Part shown: piece by piece, positions 1 to 11,056 of the stretch
How positions within the stretch are numbered: position 1 is the stretch's first letter
Layout of the letters: the number at the start of each line of letters is the position of its first letter
From: Lycorma delicatula
Lineage: Eukaryota; Arthropoda; Insecta; Hemiptera; Fulgoridae
NCBI RefSeq assembly: GCF_047948215.1
Contig: NC_134463.1
Coordinates: forward strand, 97,988,657 to 98,052,656
Reading direction: 5' to 3'
Length of the DNA: 64,000 nucleotides
Notes under the pieces: model-generated
The model's database searches: none
What the model was told of the DNA's origin: nothing
What the model saw: the letters and a program-made list of their open reading frames with translations, nothing else
Program-made: the position numbers and the translations under genes

Positions 1-271
1 TTCAGAATTTTTTTTTATGAATAATTCTTTATTACATTCTTGATTACAGCATTGAAGTTGAATAGATATCAGAATTTTCAGTATTTTTGTTACATAAAGT
101 TTGATCTAAAAAATTATAAAAATTTTCTCAGAGGAATTAAATTTTTGTCATGGTTACAAGTTTTATATCATTAATACTAGAACTAGTGATCAAAAAATTA
201 TTAGTGTTTTTAGTTTTATTATTTTGTGACAAGATGTTTTATAAAAAAGATAATTCCACTTTGTAGTTCTA

Positions 272-688
272 ATGGTAAAATTTAGTTTTCCAATCAGAGA
301 GCATGTATTTCTTTTTAAATTTATTGCATGGGTTATAAACCTTGTTATAGTAAGTTTATGGTCTTATATGGATTGGTATCTCATACCATTTACACCTACA
401 ACTACTGTATTGTTTGGTTTTACTGTTGGAGGATATATGGTGGTTTTAACTGGTTTTATCATTACATATATGTTTGGAGGCGAAGATGAAGAACCTTCTA
501 ATTTTAAACAATTTCTACATGAAATTCCTGGCTCAATTTTTTATATGACATCTGGTATAGTTTGTATAATACATTCTGTTCGTGATCAAGAAGAAAACTT
601 TATTCCGTATACTATAGCGGGTTTATGTATTGGCAATTCTATCATTTTTATAATTGATGTTGTTCTTATTTTCATGTTGGATCAATAA
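272..688 (+). CDS. Four-pass membrane protein, MARVEL/snakeskin-like topology
   Basis: An uninterrupted 138-codon ORF with strong membrane-protein character. Four hydrophobic segments are visible at about residues 14-34, 43-67, 88-104 and 113-136. They are separated by a short charged loop with the run GGEDEE near residue 70 and a loop with RDQEEN near residue 105. Short N- and C-termini put both ends on the same side of the membrane. The size and layout resemble small insect four-pass proteins of septate junctions (the snakeskin type) and MARVEL proteins, but I do not recognise a diagnostic motif, so the family is an inference from topology. The start is the first ATG after an in-frame stop region; an upstream exon outside the window is possible. 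The lack of introns is odd beside an intron-rich neighbour and could mean a single-exon gene or a retrocopy. It ends about 5.6 kb before the RNase Z gene, same strand. Confidence 0.7.
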   Translation: MVKFSFPIREHVFLFKFIAWVINLVIVSLWSYMDWYLIPFTPTTTVLFGFTVGGYMVVLTGFIITYMFGGEDEEPSNFKQFLHEIPGSIFYMTSGIVCIIHSVRDQEENFIPYTIAGLCIGNSIIFIIDVVLIFMLDQ

Positions 689-1264
689 ATTTTAATCTTA
701 GTTGACTAATTTCATTTCCTAAATATTCATAAATTTTTATTATTTTGTTTTTTAGGAACAACAAAACTACTTTTTATAAAACTGCACATTACTGTAAAAT
801 TTAATTTCCCAGAACCAAAACAAATTAATATAACATTTAAAAAAATTCATAATTGCTTTTTTACCGTTACTTAAATGAATGGTTGCCATTTCTCACTGTG
901 GTGTCCATTGATGATATTGCTAGTAGAATTGAAATTATGTCCATGTATTATCCTACTTTTTTCTACTTTACTAATGTTTGAGTATGTGAATTCTAAAAAT
1001 ATCAACTTTTTGTGTATGTGTAGAATATCAAAGCTGTTGATAAATTGTGACTACCATTGTGATAAACAATAATTCAACTAATGGTAGTTGATAAACATTG
1101 ATTGTGTTGCAACAGATCGCTTTTAAGTGTTTTGTGTACCTCAGTTTCAAGCAACATTCTGTTTGTCATATGTTTCTGTTCTGTTCAAACAAAACTATTT
1201 AGTTTCAAATATTGTAGGACTGCCGTATTATTATTTGGCAATTGTATTTTATATTTCTCTCTAC

Positions 1265-1270
1265 AATAAA
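1265..1270 (+). promoter_or_regulatory. Candidate poly(A) signal for the four-pass gene
   Basis: A cluster of AATAAA hexamers starts here, about 580 bases after the stop codon at 688, in a stretch ACAATAAATAAATAATAAA. The intervening 689-1264 would be a 3' UTR. The region is AT-rich, so chance hexamers are common. Confidence 0.35.
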
Positions 1271-1290
1271 TAAATAATAAATTTATTATT

Positions 1291-2139
1291 TCTTTTTTTA
1301 ATTTATTTTTTCTCTCTATAATAATAAATTTGGTTTTCTGTTTTGAAAGTTATGTTATGCCCAGCTTTAAATTTGTTACTTATTTTCTTACAACAAAAAC
1401 TATGTTTTAAGTATGTGGGTCTATATAAAAGTTTTTGTAATTTTCACTGGCAAAAAATAAAAATTCAGAACAATATATGCATTTCAATTTATGTACAGTC
1501 ATCAGAAGATAAAGGAGAAGGATTAAAAATACAAATTCAGAACAAAACTAAGATAAATGTAAAAGAAAATTAACAAATATTAAAATAAAACTGATAACTC
1601 ACAAACCACCAAAAACATTAAAATTTTAGTGTGTTAAAAATTATTACAATTGTTCACTGTAAACTGATAATGTATGTTTGGTGCCATATCCAAAAAGCTG
1701 TAGATAATCTGAGTTAGGTCATTTCCAAAACTCAAGATAATAAGATTCTCTGATTTTCAAGATAAAACAAAAGTGTGAAGTGGTTTCCTTTTGTCTTCAC
1801 ATCAAATAGTGTTACATGTTAGCATGCCAGAAACACAATTGATGTTTAGTTCTGCAAGTAACAGCTTCACTGAGTTCATCATAGACTGGCTGAATAGTGA
1901 ATATAATTACTCTCAGAAGAAGCAAATCTGACTAGTTTATCGTGTATTTCAGATGGATACATGGTTACAGCTGTAAGAAAGATAGATACATAGCATAAGC
2001 CAACAAATTAACATACTCCTTTCAAGATTCAATGTATGTTATGACATACATGTGGTGAAGCACAAAGGGTTTGGGCTGATGGTACAAAAAAAAACCAGCT
2101 TATATTAAGGGAACCAGTTAATATGATTTAATTTTGTTT
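1291..2139. other. Intergenic, nothing recognised
   Basis: AT-rich sequence. The short ORF at 1343-1573 has low-complexity composition and no family resemblance. Confidence 0.5.
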
Positions 2140-2760
2140 TTAATGAACACTCCAACTCACAAAGTTTTAATGTAAGTTAATCAAGTTCAAGTTCAATGTT
2201 TTCACCATTTGTAACTCTGCATATGACTAGATGATAATCTAACACTTACCAGGTGTTTAGAGGCATCTGCAGCATTATTAGACCAACAGCTTCAACAATT
2301 CTCTGTTTTAAATCATCAAAATCTTAAACTTTTCTTTGGTACACACAACTTTATTAATCCCCATGCAAAAAAGTCCAAAGGAGTGAAATCTGGAATCTAG
2401 TTGACCATGCAGTTGGATCTCCTTGTCTGATCCAACATTTGGGGAAAGTATTGTTAAAGAGCAACATAACATCTTGATGAAAGTGTGATAGAGTACCATT
2501 CTGCATCTCAGGCATGTCAAGGTACATCTCGACTGATTACTAGCGACTACAATTGGATTGTGAGTTGGCTTGCCTGTGCAAGCTTATTCAGCTGACCTTG
2601 AAAGTTTACAGAAAAAATCTTGGAGATATTTCCTGTTGATTGGATCTATATTTAAGACATTATGACAACTGGTTTTTTAAATATAGGGCATTACTTTTGG
2701 ATATCTGTAACCCAGACATTCTGTGTATGAAGACATACTTTGCCACTATTCTGAAGGGAG
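2140..2760 (-). pseudogene. Decayed mariner-like transposase, C-terminal part
   Basis: On the minus strand, across frame changes, the translation shows the pattern seen at the end of mariner-like transposases of the family also found at 37606-38540: a segment reading FNNTFPKCWIRQGDPTAW (matching the family's 'N..FP.RWIGR.GP..WP'), then the decayed remnant of the third catalytic block ('RSPDLTP.DFFLWG', here ending LLWTFLHGD), then DDLKQRIVEAVG (matching the helix after the catalytic core). Stops and frameshifts rule out a working gene. The remaining N-terminal part is not recognisable. It lies in intergenic DNA between the two host genes. Confidence 0.5.
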
Positions 2761-3602
2761 AATGATATGTTACATTTCTGAATTTAAAAATACAGGTAGA
2801 AAAATATCTTATTGTTGTGTTCAATAAATATTTATTATTATTTTATTTATTAAATTTATTTTTTGTATTTACTTGTGTAAATTTTTCTTCTACTGATGAT
2901 TGTTGAACAACTTTGAACTTCTGAATAAACAAAATTTCCTCCTAGTTTTAGAGTTTAATTTTTTTGTGAACATATTCATTTTTATTTCAATAAATATGTA
3001 ACAAAAATATATACTTTATGCATATATATATTGTAATCAATGTTGCTGATACTTCTTACCTGAAATATATTAAAAATTACATTGAAAATTATAAAATATA
3101 CCAATATTATGATGTTGGCATATTAGTGATATTAGTTGTCGGCAATATTGGCGATGTTGGCATATTAGCATGTGATAAAAATGAATATGTGGTTTTATTT
3201 TTTGCTTTTTTCTGTAATTTTGATAATCTTTTTTTAAGTTTCTGGTTATTTAAACTAATCTTATTTCAGATTAGCCATTTATCTGGTTTCACTTGTGGGC
3301 CCCAAAAAGGGGATGCATTCTTTAGTAAAATTTAGCCTAAGTTTTAAATCAAGCCAGCAGTTACCTCTCTCAGCATGTTGCTTAAAAGATATTTCAGCTG
3401 TTCTTTTATTAAGTGAATGTGAGAAGAAAACCAAGAACAGATTGATTGAATGATGTACATCATTGGTCGCAATGTCAAAGGTTCATAAACATAGTAAATC
3501 TATGACTGTTAAATCCATTTTAAAAGAGTAATCAATCTGTTAAAATTGGTCTTAATAAAATAATAATAATTACTGTTATCTTTTCTGCCAAGATTACTAT
3601 AG
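2761..3602. other. Intergenic, nothing recognised
   Basis: AT-rich. The 105-codon ORF at 3018-3335 carries repeats of ILVILVV/GDVGIL type that follow from the repeated DNA word GATGTTGGCATATTAG, not from a protein family. Confidence 0.45.
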
Positions 3603-3810
3603 TTTCTATGTTGAGTACTATTTTTCTTTCTTAGCTTCATTCTTTTATTACATGTTGATTCATTTTGGAATAACTTCATTGTCAAAACTTATTGTACTCG
3701 TAGTACAATCTTGCAATATAATTAGTTTTGACAATGATTTGGTTCTGAAGTGCATCAACATGTGATAAAAGATTGAAACTAAGAAAGATAAACAGTTCTC
3801 AACATAGAAA
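3603..3810. repeat. Foldback (palindromic) MITE-like element
   Basis: The left arm starts TTTCTATGTTGAGTACTA at 3603 and the right arm ends with its near-complement (CTCAACATAGAAA, ending about 3810). The arms are each about 85-90 bases with scattered mismatches; matching words include CTTTCTTAG, ATGTTGAT and CATTGTCAAAAC. The short centre contains GTACTCGTAGTAC, itself palindromic. No coding capacity. This is the form of a short non-autonomous DNA transposon. Confidence 0.75.
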
Positions 3811-4334
3811 AAAATCAATTGGTTGTTGTAACTGACTAGCTGTAATGTCTAAATAGATTAAAAATATATGTATGGAAAACAAAAATACACTGTTTCAAAA
3901 ATTCTGGATCCTGGTTTCATGATTATATTTAGAAATTTTTCTTCAAGTGGGCACAGAAATCTATACTGGACCAATAATAAAGAAAATAAAATACATTTTC
4001 ACAATTGACATAAAAACATAAATGTGATAAAAATAATTATGTTTAAAAGTAAAACTAATTCAATAAACACAAAATAAAAAGTGGGAAATACAACTTCTGA
4101 AATTCAAGACTATTCTGGAAAAAAAATTTCAGTAATTAATAATAAATCTTTTCTTATTCTTTTACTTTAATTGTATCAAATGATTATAATTCTGCTGAAA
4201 AGGTTATGACTGCAACTCTGAATATTGTTTTCCTCTGATAAAAATTCAGTCTGCTAAACATAGTTATCATTAAACAATCAGGTAATAACATTAATTGAAG
4301 AATTTAAAGTACAGTTATATCAGATAAACATTGA
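3811..4334. other. Intergenic, nothing recognised
   Basis: AT-rich with no supported ORF or repeat. Confidence 0.4.
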
Positions 4335-4620
4335 ATGACTGAGAAAACTAGAACACACATGTTAAATTTTCCCAATAAATCTAGAGTATCAATCTTTCCT
4401 GTAACTAACTTCATTCCCTCTTTTAATTTGGCTTTACTTAATTGTGAAAAAACCTCAGCTAAATATTTAAAGCCATCTCCATCTGTATCTAATGTTTTAC
4501 AAAATTCTTCATCAGGCCTAGATTTATGTGTAGAGGTGGTGGTAAAATAATATGATCTGCTTCAACAAGGGGAATATTGACGTTTTCCTTTCCTGAATGA
4601 ATGAAAGTAAACAAAAATAT
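4335..4620 (-). pseudogene. Broken fragment of a dispersed insect gene family (LPPLHIKLGLMKNF-type)
   Basis: The minus strand reads, in one frame, IPLVEADHIILPPPLHINLG followed by LMKNFVK, and after a one-base frame change TLDTDGDGFKYLAEVFSQLS and AKLKEGMKL. This matches a consensus I recall from a multicopy, probably transposon-associated protein family of arthropods (LPPLHIKLGLMKNFVKA, then DGEGFKYL, then AKIKEGIFVGPQI). The frameshift falls just after NFVK, near 4515. The expected C-terminal half (histidine- and aromatic-rich) is missing. The function of the family is unknown to me. Confidence 0.5.
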
Positions 4621-6286
4621 TACAGACATACTTATTAATTATAAAAATTAAGTTTTAATTTATAAATACTTAATTAGTTAAAATATTTCATAAAATTGTT
4701 TCACGATGGAGTGCAATAAAACACAGCGCCAAACACACGCAACTTAACAAATCTTTATGTTCAGCAAAATAATAATACCAAAGTTGTTGTGTCATAAAAA
4801 TTGTTCACTAAATTTATGGCATCACTTATGAAACAATCTTTATAATATGTGTATGATAAAACTACTACCACAAGTAAAGAACACAGCAAGTCATTCCAAG
4901 AGCTGAGCTCACACTGAGGAAAATTTCATCACGTTGAATTACTCATTACTTGACTCGCTGACATGTCTGGCTTGACATGAAATTACTATTATATACTAAA
5001 TACAGCTCCACAGCATCAAAATATAAATCAAATGTGAATAAGCAAACATACAGACATACTAACTTATTTGTATTGTTTATTGCACGAATAATGGAATAAA
5101 TAAATTAAAGGGGTTGTAACTTAAGACCATTATGTGACAGGTTGTTTCAGAATACATATTCAGATTCAGCATATAAAATACTATATAGAATCCCTAGTCC
5201 CTTTTCAGTTCCAAATTTTATGTCAACTAGTGCAAACAGTGGTATAACACAACAGGTATTTTTCAAGTACAATATTTTACTTATGAAGAATGAATATACA
5301 CACAAAAATATTCACCCTGAGTCCCTGATGAATTAAAGAATTTTTCAGATTTATTGTTACTTTGAAAAGCATCCAAATTATATCCATCCATTGTCATGAA
5401 CTGAAATATTCCAGTTCTTCCAATAAGAAAAAATCGAATCATCCCTCCTAGAGAGTCAATCAGTAAAAAACATACGGTTATCTGCATGTTCCAATCATAA
5501 AATGGAATATTGAACAACACATTTCTAGTAAAATCATAATGATATGAGGACCAGGTTTACCTATTATCTTAGCACCTTAATATCTCATATTTAATTAAAT
5601 TTATGGTTAAATATATTTATAATTAAATCAGTTAATTAATGTCTATAAATATATTTGTATTACATAGTTAGTTTTAATCACATTCAAATATTATTCAACT
5701 AATTATATCTCATTTATTCAACTTCAATATTAATCACAACAGAAAAATATAATAAAACAAATCTTTATTTTGGAGGTTCAAAAAAAGATATGACATGGAT
5801 GAAATCTATATTGCTAATAACAGTTTTCTAGTTTGGTGTTAACATTTAACACTCTTGCTTACCAAATGTAGAGAGTAATCTTGACAAGGTTTCAGCAGAT
5901 ATTTTTAGTTTCATTAATAAACTGGATAAAGCAATATTTTTAATAAAATATTTGATGCATTAAAATAAAAATCCTTTAAAATTGTTATCTTTTCATCATG
6001 TCAAAAATAAATGTAACAGTGATTGTTTTCCATTGAATTATAATAATGATAATACAATTAACATATTAAAAAACCAATTTACATAAATTATTATTATTAT
6101 ATAATTAAAATAACTATGTCATATGATATGAATGATTAAAATTTTATCAGATAAGATTTTACTGTAAAGCTTAATTTATTAGTTTTTAAATAATAGGAAT
6201 GAATGTTTCAGTGAAATATAGGTTTTTATCATTAAGTATTTTTTATATTTTATTCTAGTGACATATGTTGTTAAATTTATATAGAC
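4621..6286. other. Intergenic and possible upstream region of RNase Z
   Basis: Very AT-rich. The minus-strand ORF at 5281-5520 contains a hydrophobic stretch and TMDGYNLDAFQSNNKS, which I cannot assign. A polypyrimidine tract with AG at 6256 (TTTTATTCTAG) could be a splice acceptor for an upstream non-coding exon of the RNase Z gene. No TATA element or CpG-rich promoter stands out. Confidence 0.35.
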
Positions 6287-6428
6287 ATGTGGTTAAATTT
6301 GGTGTTAATATTTTTATTTTTTATTAATTACGTTTTTTCAAATTACTGGGAAATAATGTTTCTTGGTACTGGTGCCTGCTATCCAACTCCAAGACATGCT
6401 CTCTCAAGCCTCATTTTAAGATTTCCAA
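6287..6428 (+). CDS. ELAC1: RNase Z exon 1 (N-terminus, FLGTG motif)
   Basis: Encodes the conserved strand EIMFLGTGACYPTPRHALSS and ends LRFP plus one base, followed by a GTATAG donor. Two starts are possible. ATG 6356 begins directly at MFLGTG, which would trim the first strand usually present (DVTFLGTG in relatives). ATG 6287 is in frame and adds 23 residues, including a hydrophobic run LVLIFLFFIN; it keeps the first strand, so I use it here. A spliced upstream start is also possible. Joining to exon 2 makes an AAT codon and restores [16 protein letters not shown], the expected family sequence. Confidence 0.78.
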
Positions 6429-6736
6429 GTATAGTTTTATTCAAATTTTATTCTAGTAAATAAGTGAAAAAAAATTATATCACCAACTTAATTTTTGTGT
6501 ACCATGCCATTTTAAAGAACTTGTTTTGGCAAGTGAAAAAAAATTTCAAGCTGTCTTTTCATTTACAGTAGTGTTTTACAATTTTCAAAATCATATCAGT
6601 AATAACAATAATCAAAAATTTTACTTTCATTAATTTTTAACCAATTCAATAAAAATTAACATCATGGGGCTAAATATTGTTTGATTTTTGCATTATAAAA
6701 GCTGAATAATAATAATAAAAACAATAATAATAATCC
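6429..6736. other. Start of intron 1 of RNase Z
   Basis: AT-rich with no feature except an imperfect (AAT)n tract at 6705-6735 that abuts the LINE, perhaps its insertion site. Confidence 0.45.
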
Positions 6737-7254
6737 CCACATGCGGAAAACAACACCTACGTTCCACGTCCAGGGCGGCAACAGCTGTACTTACATATAA
6801 TACAAATAGCTGGCTAACATGGTTCCGAGTAAATTCCTCAGATATCCTTTTCTTTTGACCTGCTTCCGCTTTCAGGTCACCAAACGGACTGGATTTATCG
6901 GCTACCTCCAGATCATGCACAACTAAACGAATTGGAAGTGAACATATCATATTTAGAGCTGGCGATGTGGCGGTCACGGTCGAGGTTATTTTCAGGTGTA
7001 ACGGAGGCCTTTCGGTGTCCACATGCCCCCCGCGATGGCAAGCATGTAGTTAGGTGCCCATGTTTTTCGGCGCATGGGAGCCCTGAAAACCTCGGTGTGT
7101 AGGGGCCTGGAGTCAGTGCAGAGACTGCGCATCCGCTCTCTGCCAAGACATATGCCGGTTCCACCGAAGTACCGGAACGGACCTCCAGGGTTGGTAGCCC
7201 CGGAGTGGGGGTGTACCCCGGCGGCTAGCCTTACTACAGAAGGGATTAGTAATC

Positions 7255-8430
7255 ATGCAAGTTGAACAACAATCAAACGTGGCAGAGGGTTCACGAAAAC
7301 ACCCTCGTTTAGAACCAGCCGTTTCGCCTGAGGCGAAACGGAGAAAGAATGCAGATTCTCGTCGTATTGAGGTTGAGGCAAGAAAGAGCTTGCAAAAAGC
7401 TTTTTTCAAGAGCAACAACCTTTACCGAAACCTAAATACCTAGTGATTACAAAGGAAGATGGTAATTTCTCGAGGGTGAGTCCCTTTCTCATTTTCTCAT
7501 TGCTCGGAAAATAAATAAATGTGCAAGAGGCCCTGTTAAGGAAATTAGAAAAACCTACACTGGACTTCATGAAGAGACTGTAAATGATGCTCAGTCTCAG
7601 AAGATCCTAGGGCTGAAAAAGATTGGAGAATTGGTTGTGCGCGTCGATCCCCATGGCACGCTCAACACCTCTAGGGGTGTTGTGGTCTGTCGGGATCTTT
7701 TGAACTGTTCGGAGCAAGAAATTGTTGAAGAATTAGCATCACAAGGAGTAATAGAATGATGCCGTTTGAACATGAAAAGGAATGGCGAGGTCCTACCTTC
7801 AGCCTCTCATGTTCTCACATTTAACCGGCCTACTTTGCCGGAGAAGGTAAGAGCGGGAATACTTCGATTGGATGTGCGGGGATTTGTCCCGCAGCCAATG
7901 AGATGCTTCAAGTGCCAACGCTTTGGCCACATCGCTGTTAGATGAGAAAGACCGAAAATATGCGTGTGCGGTGATGAGGTGCATGAAGGAGAGTCGTGTA
8001 AGGAGCCTCCTACATGTATCAATTGCAAGGGACAGCATTCATGTAGATCCAGGAATTGTCCTGTCTAGAAAGACGAGGTAGCTGTACAGGAAGTTAAAAC
8101 CCTGCAGAAAGTCAGCTACCTCGAAGCTAAAAAGATAGTAAACGCTCGCAAACATAGAGCAACAACAACTTATGCTCAGGCTGCGGCTGCTGTTCCTGCT
8201 CCTACTCCAGTTGCTGTCGATGAAAGCCAGCTCATCAGCAAACTTACACCCACTTTGGTTAACATGATTGAAAGAATTATTGAAAATAAAATGAAGCCTT
8301 TCAATAGTAAAGAACCTGTTAAGCCAAAGATATTAGTACAGCCTCCTGAAGATAAATCTCCGAAAGTTGCTCTTGTTCAGAAGAAAACGGACGCCAAATC
8401 AGAAGCCCACGTCCGTCTTTGAGAGATATT
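7255..8430 (+). pseudogene. LINE A ORF1 (Gag-like, zinc knuckles), broken
   Basis: Starts MQVEQQSNVAEGSRKHPRLE with a basic stretch PEAKRRK. After a frameshift near 7440 it reads LVVRVDPHGTLNTSRGVVVC and LTFNRPTLPEKVRAGI. The nucleic-acid-binding end has QPMRCFKCQRFGHIAVR (CX2CX4H, but the last Cys codon region reads TGA), then ICVCGDEVHEGESC and CINCKGQHSCRSRNC. The run of three Cys/His knuckles is typical of LINE ORF1 proteins that coat the RNA. In-frame stops at about 7757 and 7943, and a TAG at 8068, show it is dead. Confidence 0.8.
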
Positions 8431-8769
8431 AGATGACGGGCAGAAGAAAGTGACAGCTTCGCAGTCTGTTATGGAGGCTCCCAAGCCTCCTGCAACTGAG
8501 GTGGCCTCTAAACCACAGAGGCCACAGAAAACCACATGGGGGGGCAAGTGTCCCTCCTTCCAGGGGCGGTGCGATTCCCGTGTCAGGGGTCGGTCAGGTT
8601 TCCGCCTCTCAATCAGCGCCGATCCAGTCGTCGGCGGCTTCGGTGGACTCCAATTCGGAGACCGGAAGCTATACGGGCGACGACGTTCTCCACGAACACG
8701 AAGCTGTTCGCAGTATGGAGAAAAAAAGAAGGCTGGCCGAAAGGAAAACCATAATTTAATTTAAAATTA

Positions 8770-11056
8770 GCGAGTCGATTGTACAATGGAACATTAGTGG
8801 ATGTTTTTCAAACATCCATGAGCTCCAACGGTTGGTATATGATGTAGACCCGATTTGTATATGTCTGCAAGAAACACATTTTTGCCGAAATGAAAATTTT
8901 CAATTAAGAGGATATGAGATATATTTCGGCGATATCAACCGCCAAATGTAAGAGTTAGAGGTGGAGTAGCCATATTAACATAGACTAGAGCTACCGCCGA
9001 AGCTGCTGATCTAAATGCAAACCTACAAGCGGTCGCCATTAGGATGAAGCGTCCGCTTCAGGTCACTGTCTGCAGCATAACTTGCCGAATTGTGATTGGA
9101 ATGAGGATGACATAGCACGATTAATGTTTGAGCTTCCCCCACCTGTTTTACTGGTGGGTGATTTTAATTCTCTTTGGGGATTGGATCGAGTAGATCCCCG
9201 CGGAAAAGAATTGGAAAGGTTCCTGATGAATTCTGAACTTATTCTTTTAAACGATGGGTCAGGAATTTTTTTCAGTGCCAGAGATGGATCGGCGTCCTGT
9301 ATAGATCTTGTAATTATAAGCGGATCGATAGCACCGAGGTACACCTTCCATGTTTTAGATCATTTGCACGGAAGCGATCATTTCCCGGTGCAAATTGTAA
9401 CTGATGTTACAGGGAAAATATACACCATCTCTAAAAGATGGTTGTTTGATAAGGCAGATTGGACGAGCTTCACAGCTAGGACGATACTCCCCGAAACAAC
9501 TGGAGTTATCGGAGACGATGTCGACGCTATCACAAATGCGATACTTGACTCGGCATCGAGATATATTCCCAAAACAACTGGAAAACTTACGAAGCAACCC
9601 GTTCCATGGTGGAACGATGAAATTAGTGAAGCTATAAAAAGAAAGAAAAGAGCGTATAACGCCCTTATGAAACGTCCTAAGACAGATAATCTTATTGCCT
9701 TTAACAAATACAGGGCGTATGCAAAACGTCTCATGATAAATTCAAAGAAACGAGCCTGGCAGGAATACGTGTCATCCATTGACAGAATTACTACTGCATC
9801 AGACGTTTGGAGGAAAATGAAAGCAATTTGTGGGCGTAAAAACTTTGCTCCCATAACTAGCCTTCATGATGAAGATGAAATTAAGAACACTCCAAACAAA
9901 ATCGCAGAGTTATTATCCAATCACTTCGAGAAGGCCAGCAAAACGGCTAACTACGATGAAGATTTTCGTACGAAAAAAGCAAAACTTGAAGGTCTACTAA
10001 ATTTCAGAACTGAGTATAATTACTCATACGATGTACCATTTAAAATGGAAGAATTCGTGAAAGCGTTGGAGAAAGCAGGCAACACAGCTGCTGGTCCGGA
10101 TAAAATCCATTATAACATGATCAGGCAGCTGAATACCATTGCAAAATGCAGATTATTAGAACTGTATAATCAAATATGGAGGGATGGAATGTACCCGCAG
10201 CAGTGGAAAAAAGCACATGTTCCAGTACCGAAGAAAAATGATAATTTAACAGATCCCAATAGCTACCGTCCTATTTCTTTGACATGCGCTATGGGAAAAA
10301 TACTTGAAAAAATGATTAATAATCGACTCGTTTGGCTTTTAGAAAAAGAAAACCTGATATCATCATATCAATCAGGTTTTCGGCAATACCATTCTACCAC
10401 CGATCAAACGATCAACCTAGAGAATATTATATACAACAGCTTTATTACAAGGAAACATTGTGTCGGAGTCTTCTTTGATCTTCAGAAGGCTTTTGATATG
10501 ATCTGGCGACATGGAGTAATGGTCCAGATACATGAATGGGGCATTCGTGGCAATCTGCCAGTCTTACTCAGCAACTATATGAATGACCGTACTTTCCAAG
10601 TACGCGTCAACAATGAATATTCATCTGAAAGAATCTTGGAAAATGGAATACCAAGGTTCACCGCTTAGCGGTACCTTGTTTACCATCGCCATTAATAAAT
10701 TGATATTTTAGCCATTCCAGTAGAAATCAGCAAAAGCGTCTATATTGACGATTTGGGAATTATGTATGCCAGCAACAAGACAGCTATGGTGAAATACAAA
10801 TTACAACGGGCGATTGACGATCTAAATGAAGTTGCGAAGAATAATGGATTCCAATTTTCATCAGAAAAAACGTGCTGTGTACACTTCTGTAGGAAGAGAA
10901 TTCCTCACCAAAGTCCTACGTTGATAATCGGCAATAATCCAATACAATATAAGGATAATGTGAGATTTTTAGCACTGGTATTGGATAAATCCCTTACGTG
11001 GGGATTACATATACAGAACTTGAGTGATAAATGCAAAAAAGACCTAAACATTATAA
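8770..11056 (+). pseudogene. LINE A ORF2 (endonuclease + reverse transcriptase), broken
   Basis: The endonuclease begins IVQWNISGCFSNIHELQRLV, continues with ICLQETHF (the QET motif), then an internal deletion/frameshift near 8950-9080, VLLVGDFNSLWG, and ends HGSDHFPV (the SDH motif). One open stretch, 9082-10668 (528 codons), carries the rest of the endonuclease, a linker with VPWWNDEISEAIKRKKRAYN, and RT blocks: AAGPDKIHYNMI, SYRPISLTCAMGKILE, SGFRQYHSTTDQ and GVFFDLQKAFDMIW. It breaks at GIPR, where GIPQGSPLS is expected; the following bases restore SPLSGTLFTIAIN in another frame. The active-site block reads SVYIDDLGIMYAS, with Ile where Ala or Val is usual. The 528-codon stretch shows fairly recent insertion relative to other elements here. 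Confidence 0.82.

Larger units (their letters stand above)
6737..11056 (+). mobile_element. LINE A: I-like non-LTR retrotransposon, 3'-truncated
   Basis: About 4.3 kb inserted in sense in intron 1 of RNase Z, marked by a clear rise in GC against its surroundings. Order: GC-rich 5' region (6737-7254), ORF1 with zinc knuckles, then ORF2 with apurinic endonuclease and reverse transcriptase. It stops in the RT thumb (CKKDLNIIK) at the junction with a Tc1 element, so the RNase H and tail are missing. The RT blocks and the RNase H of relatives in the window suggest the I group; exact clade is uncertain. A reversed piece of the same family is at 22140-22985. Confidence 0.85.

Noticed and set aside
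875..1072. 65-codon ORF after the four-pass gene
   Set aside because: Low-complexity, lies in the probable 3' UTR, no motif.
5281..5520. Minus-strand ORF with a hydrophobic stretch and TMDGYNLDAF
   Set aside because: Not matched to any family I know; no splice or start support. It could be a missed exon but I cannot defend it.
7113..7418. 101-codon minus-strand ORF in LINE A
   Set aside because: Opposite strand to ORF1, no motif; arises from the GC-rich 5' region.
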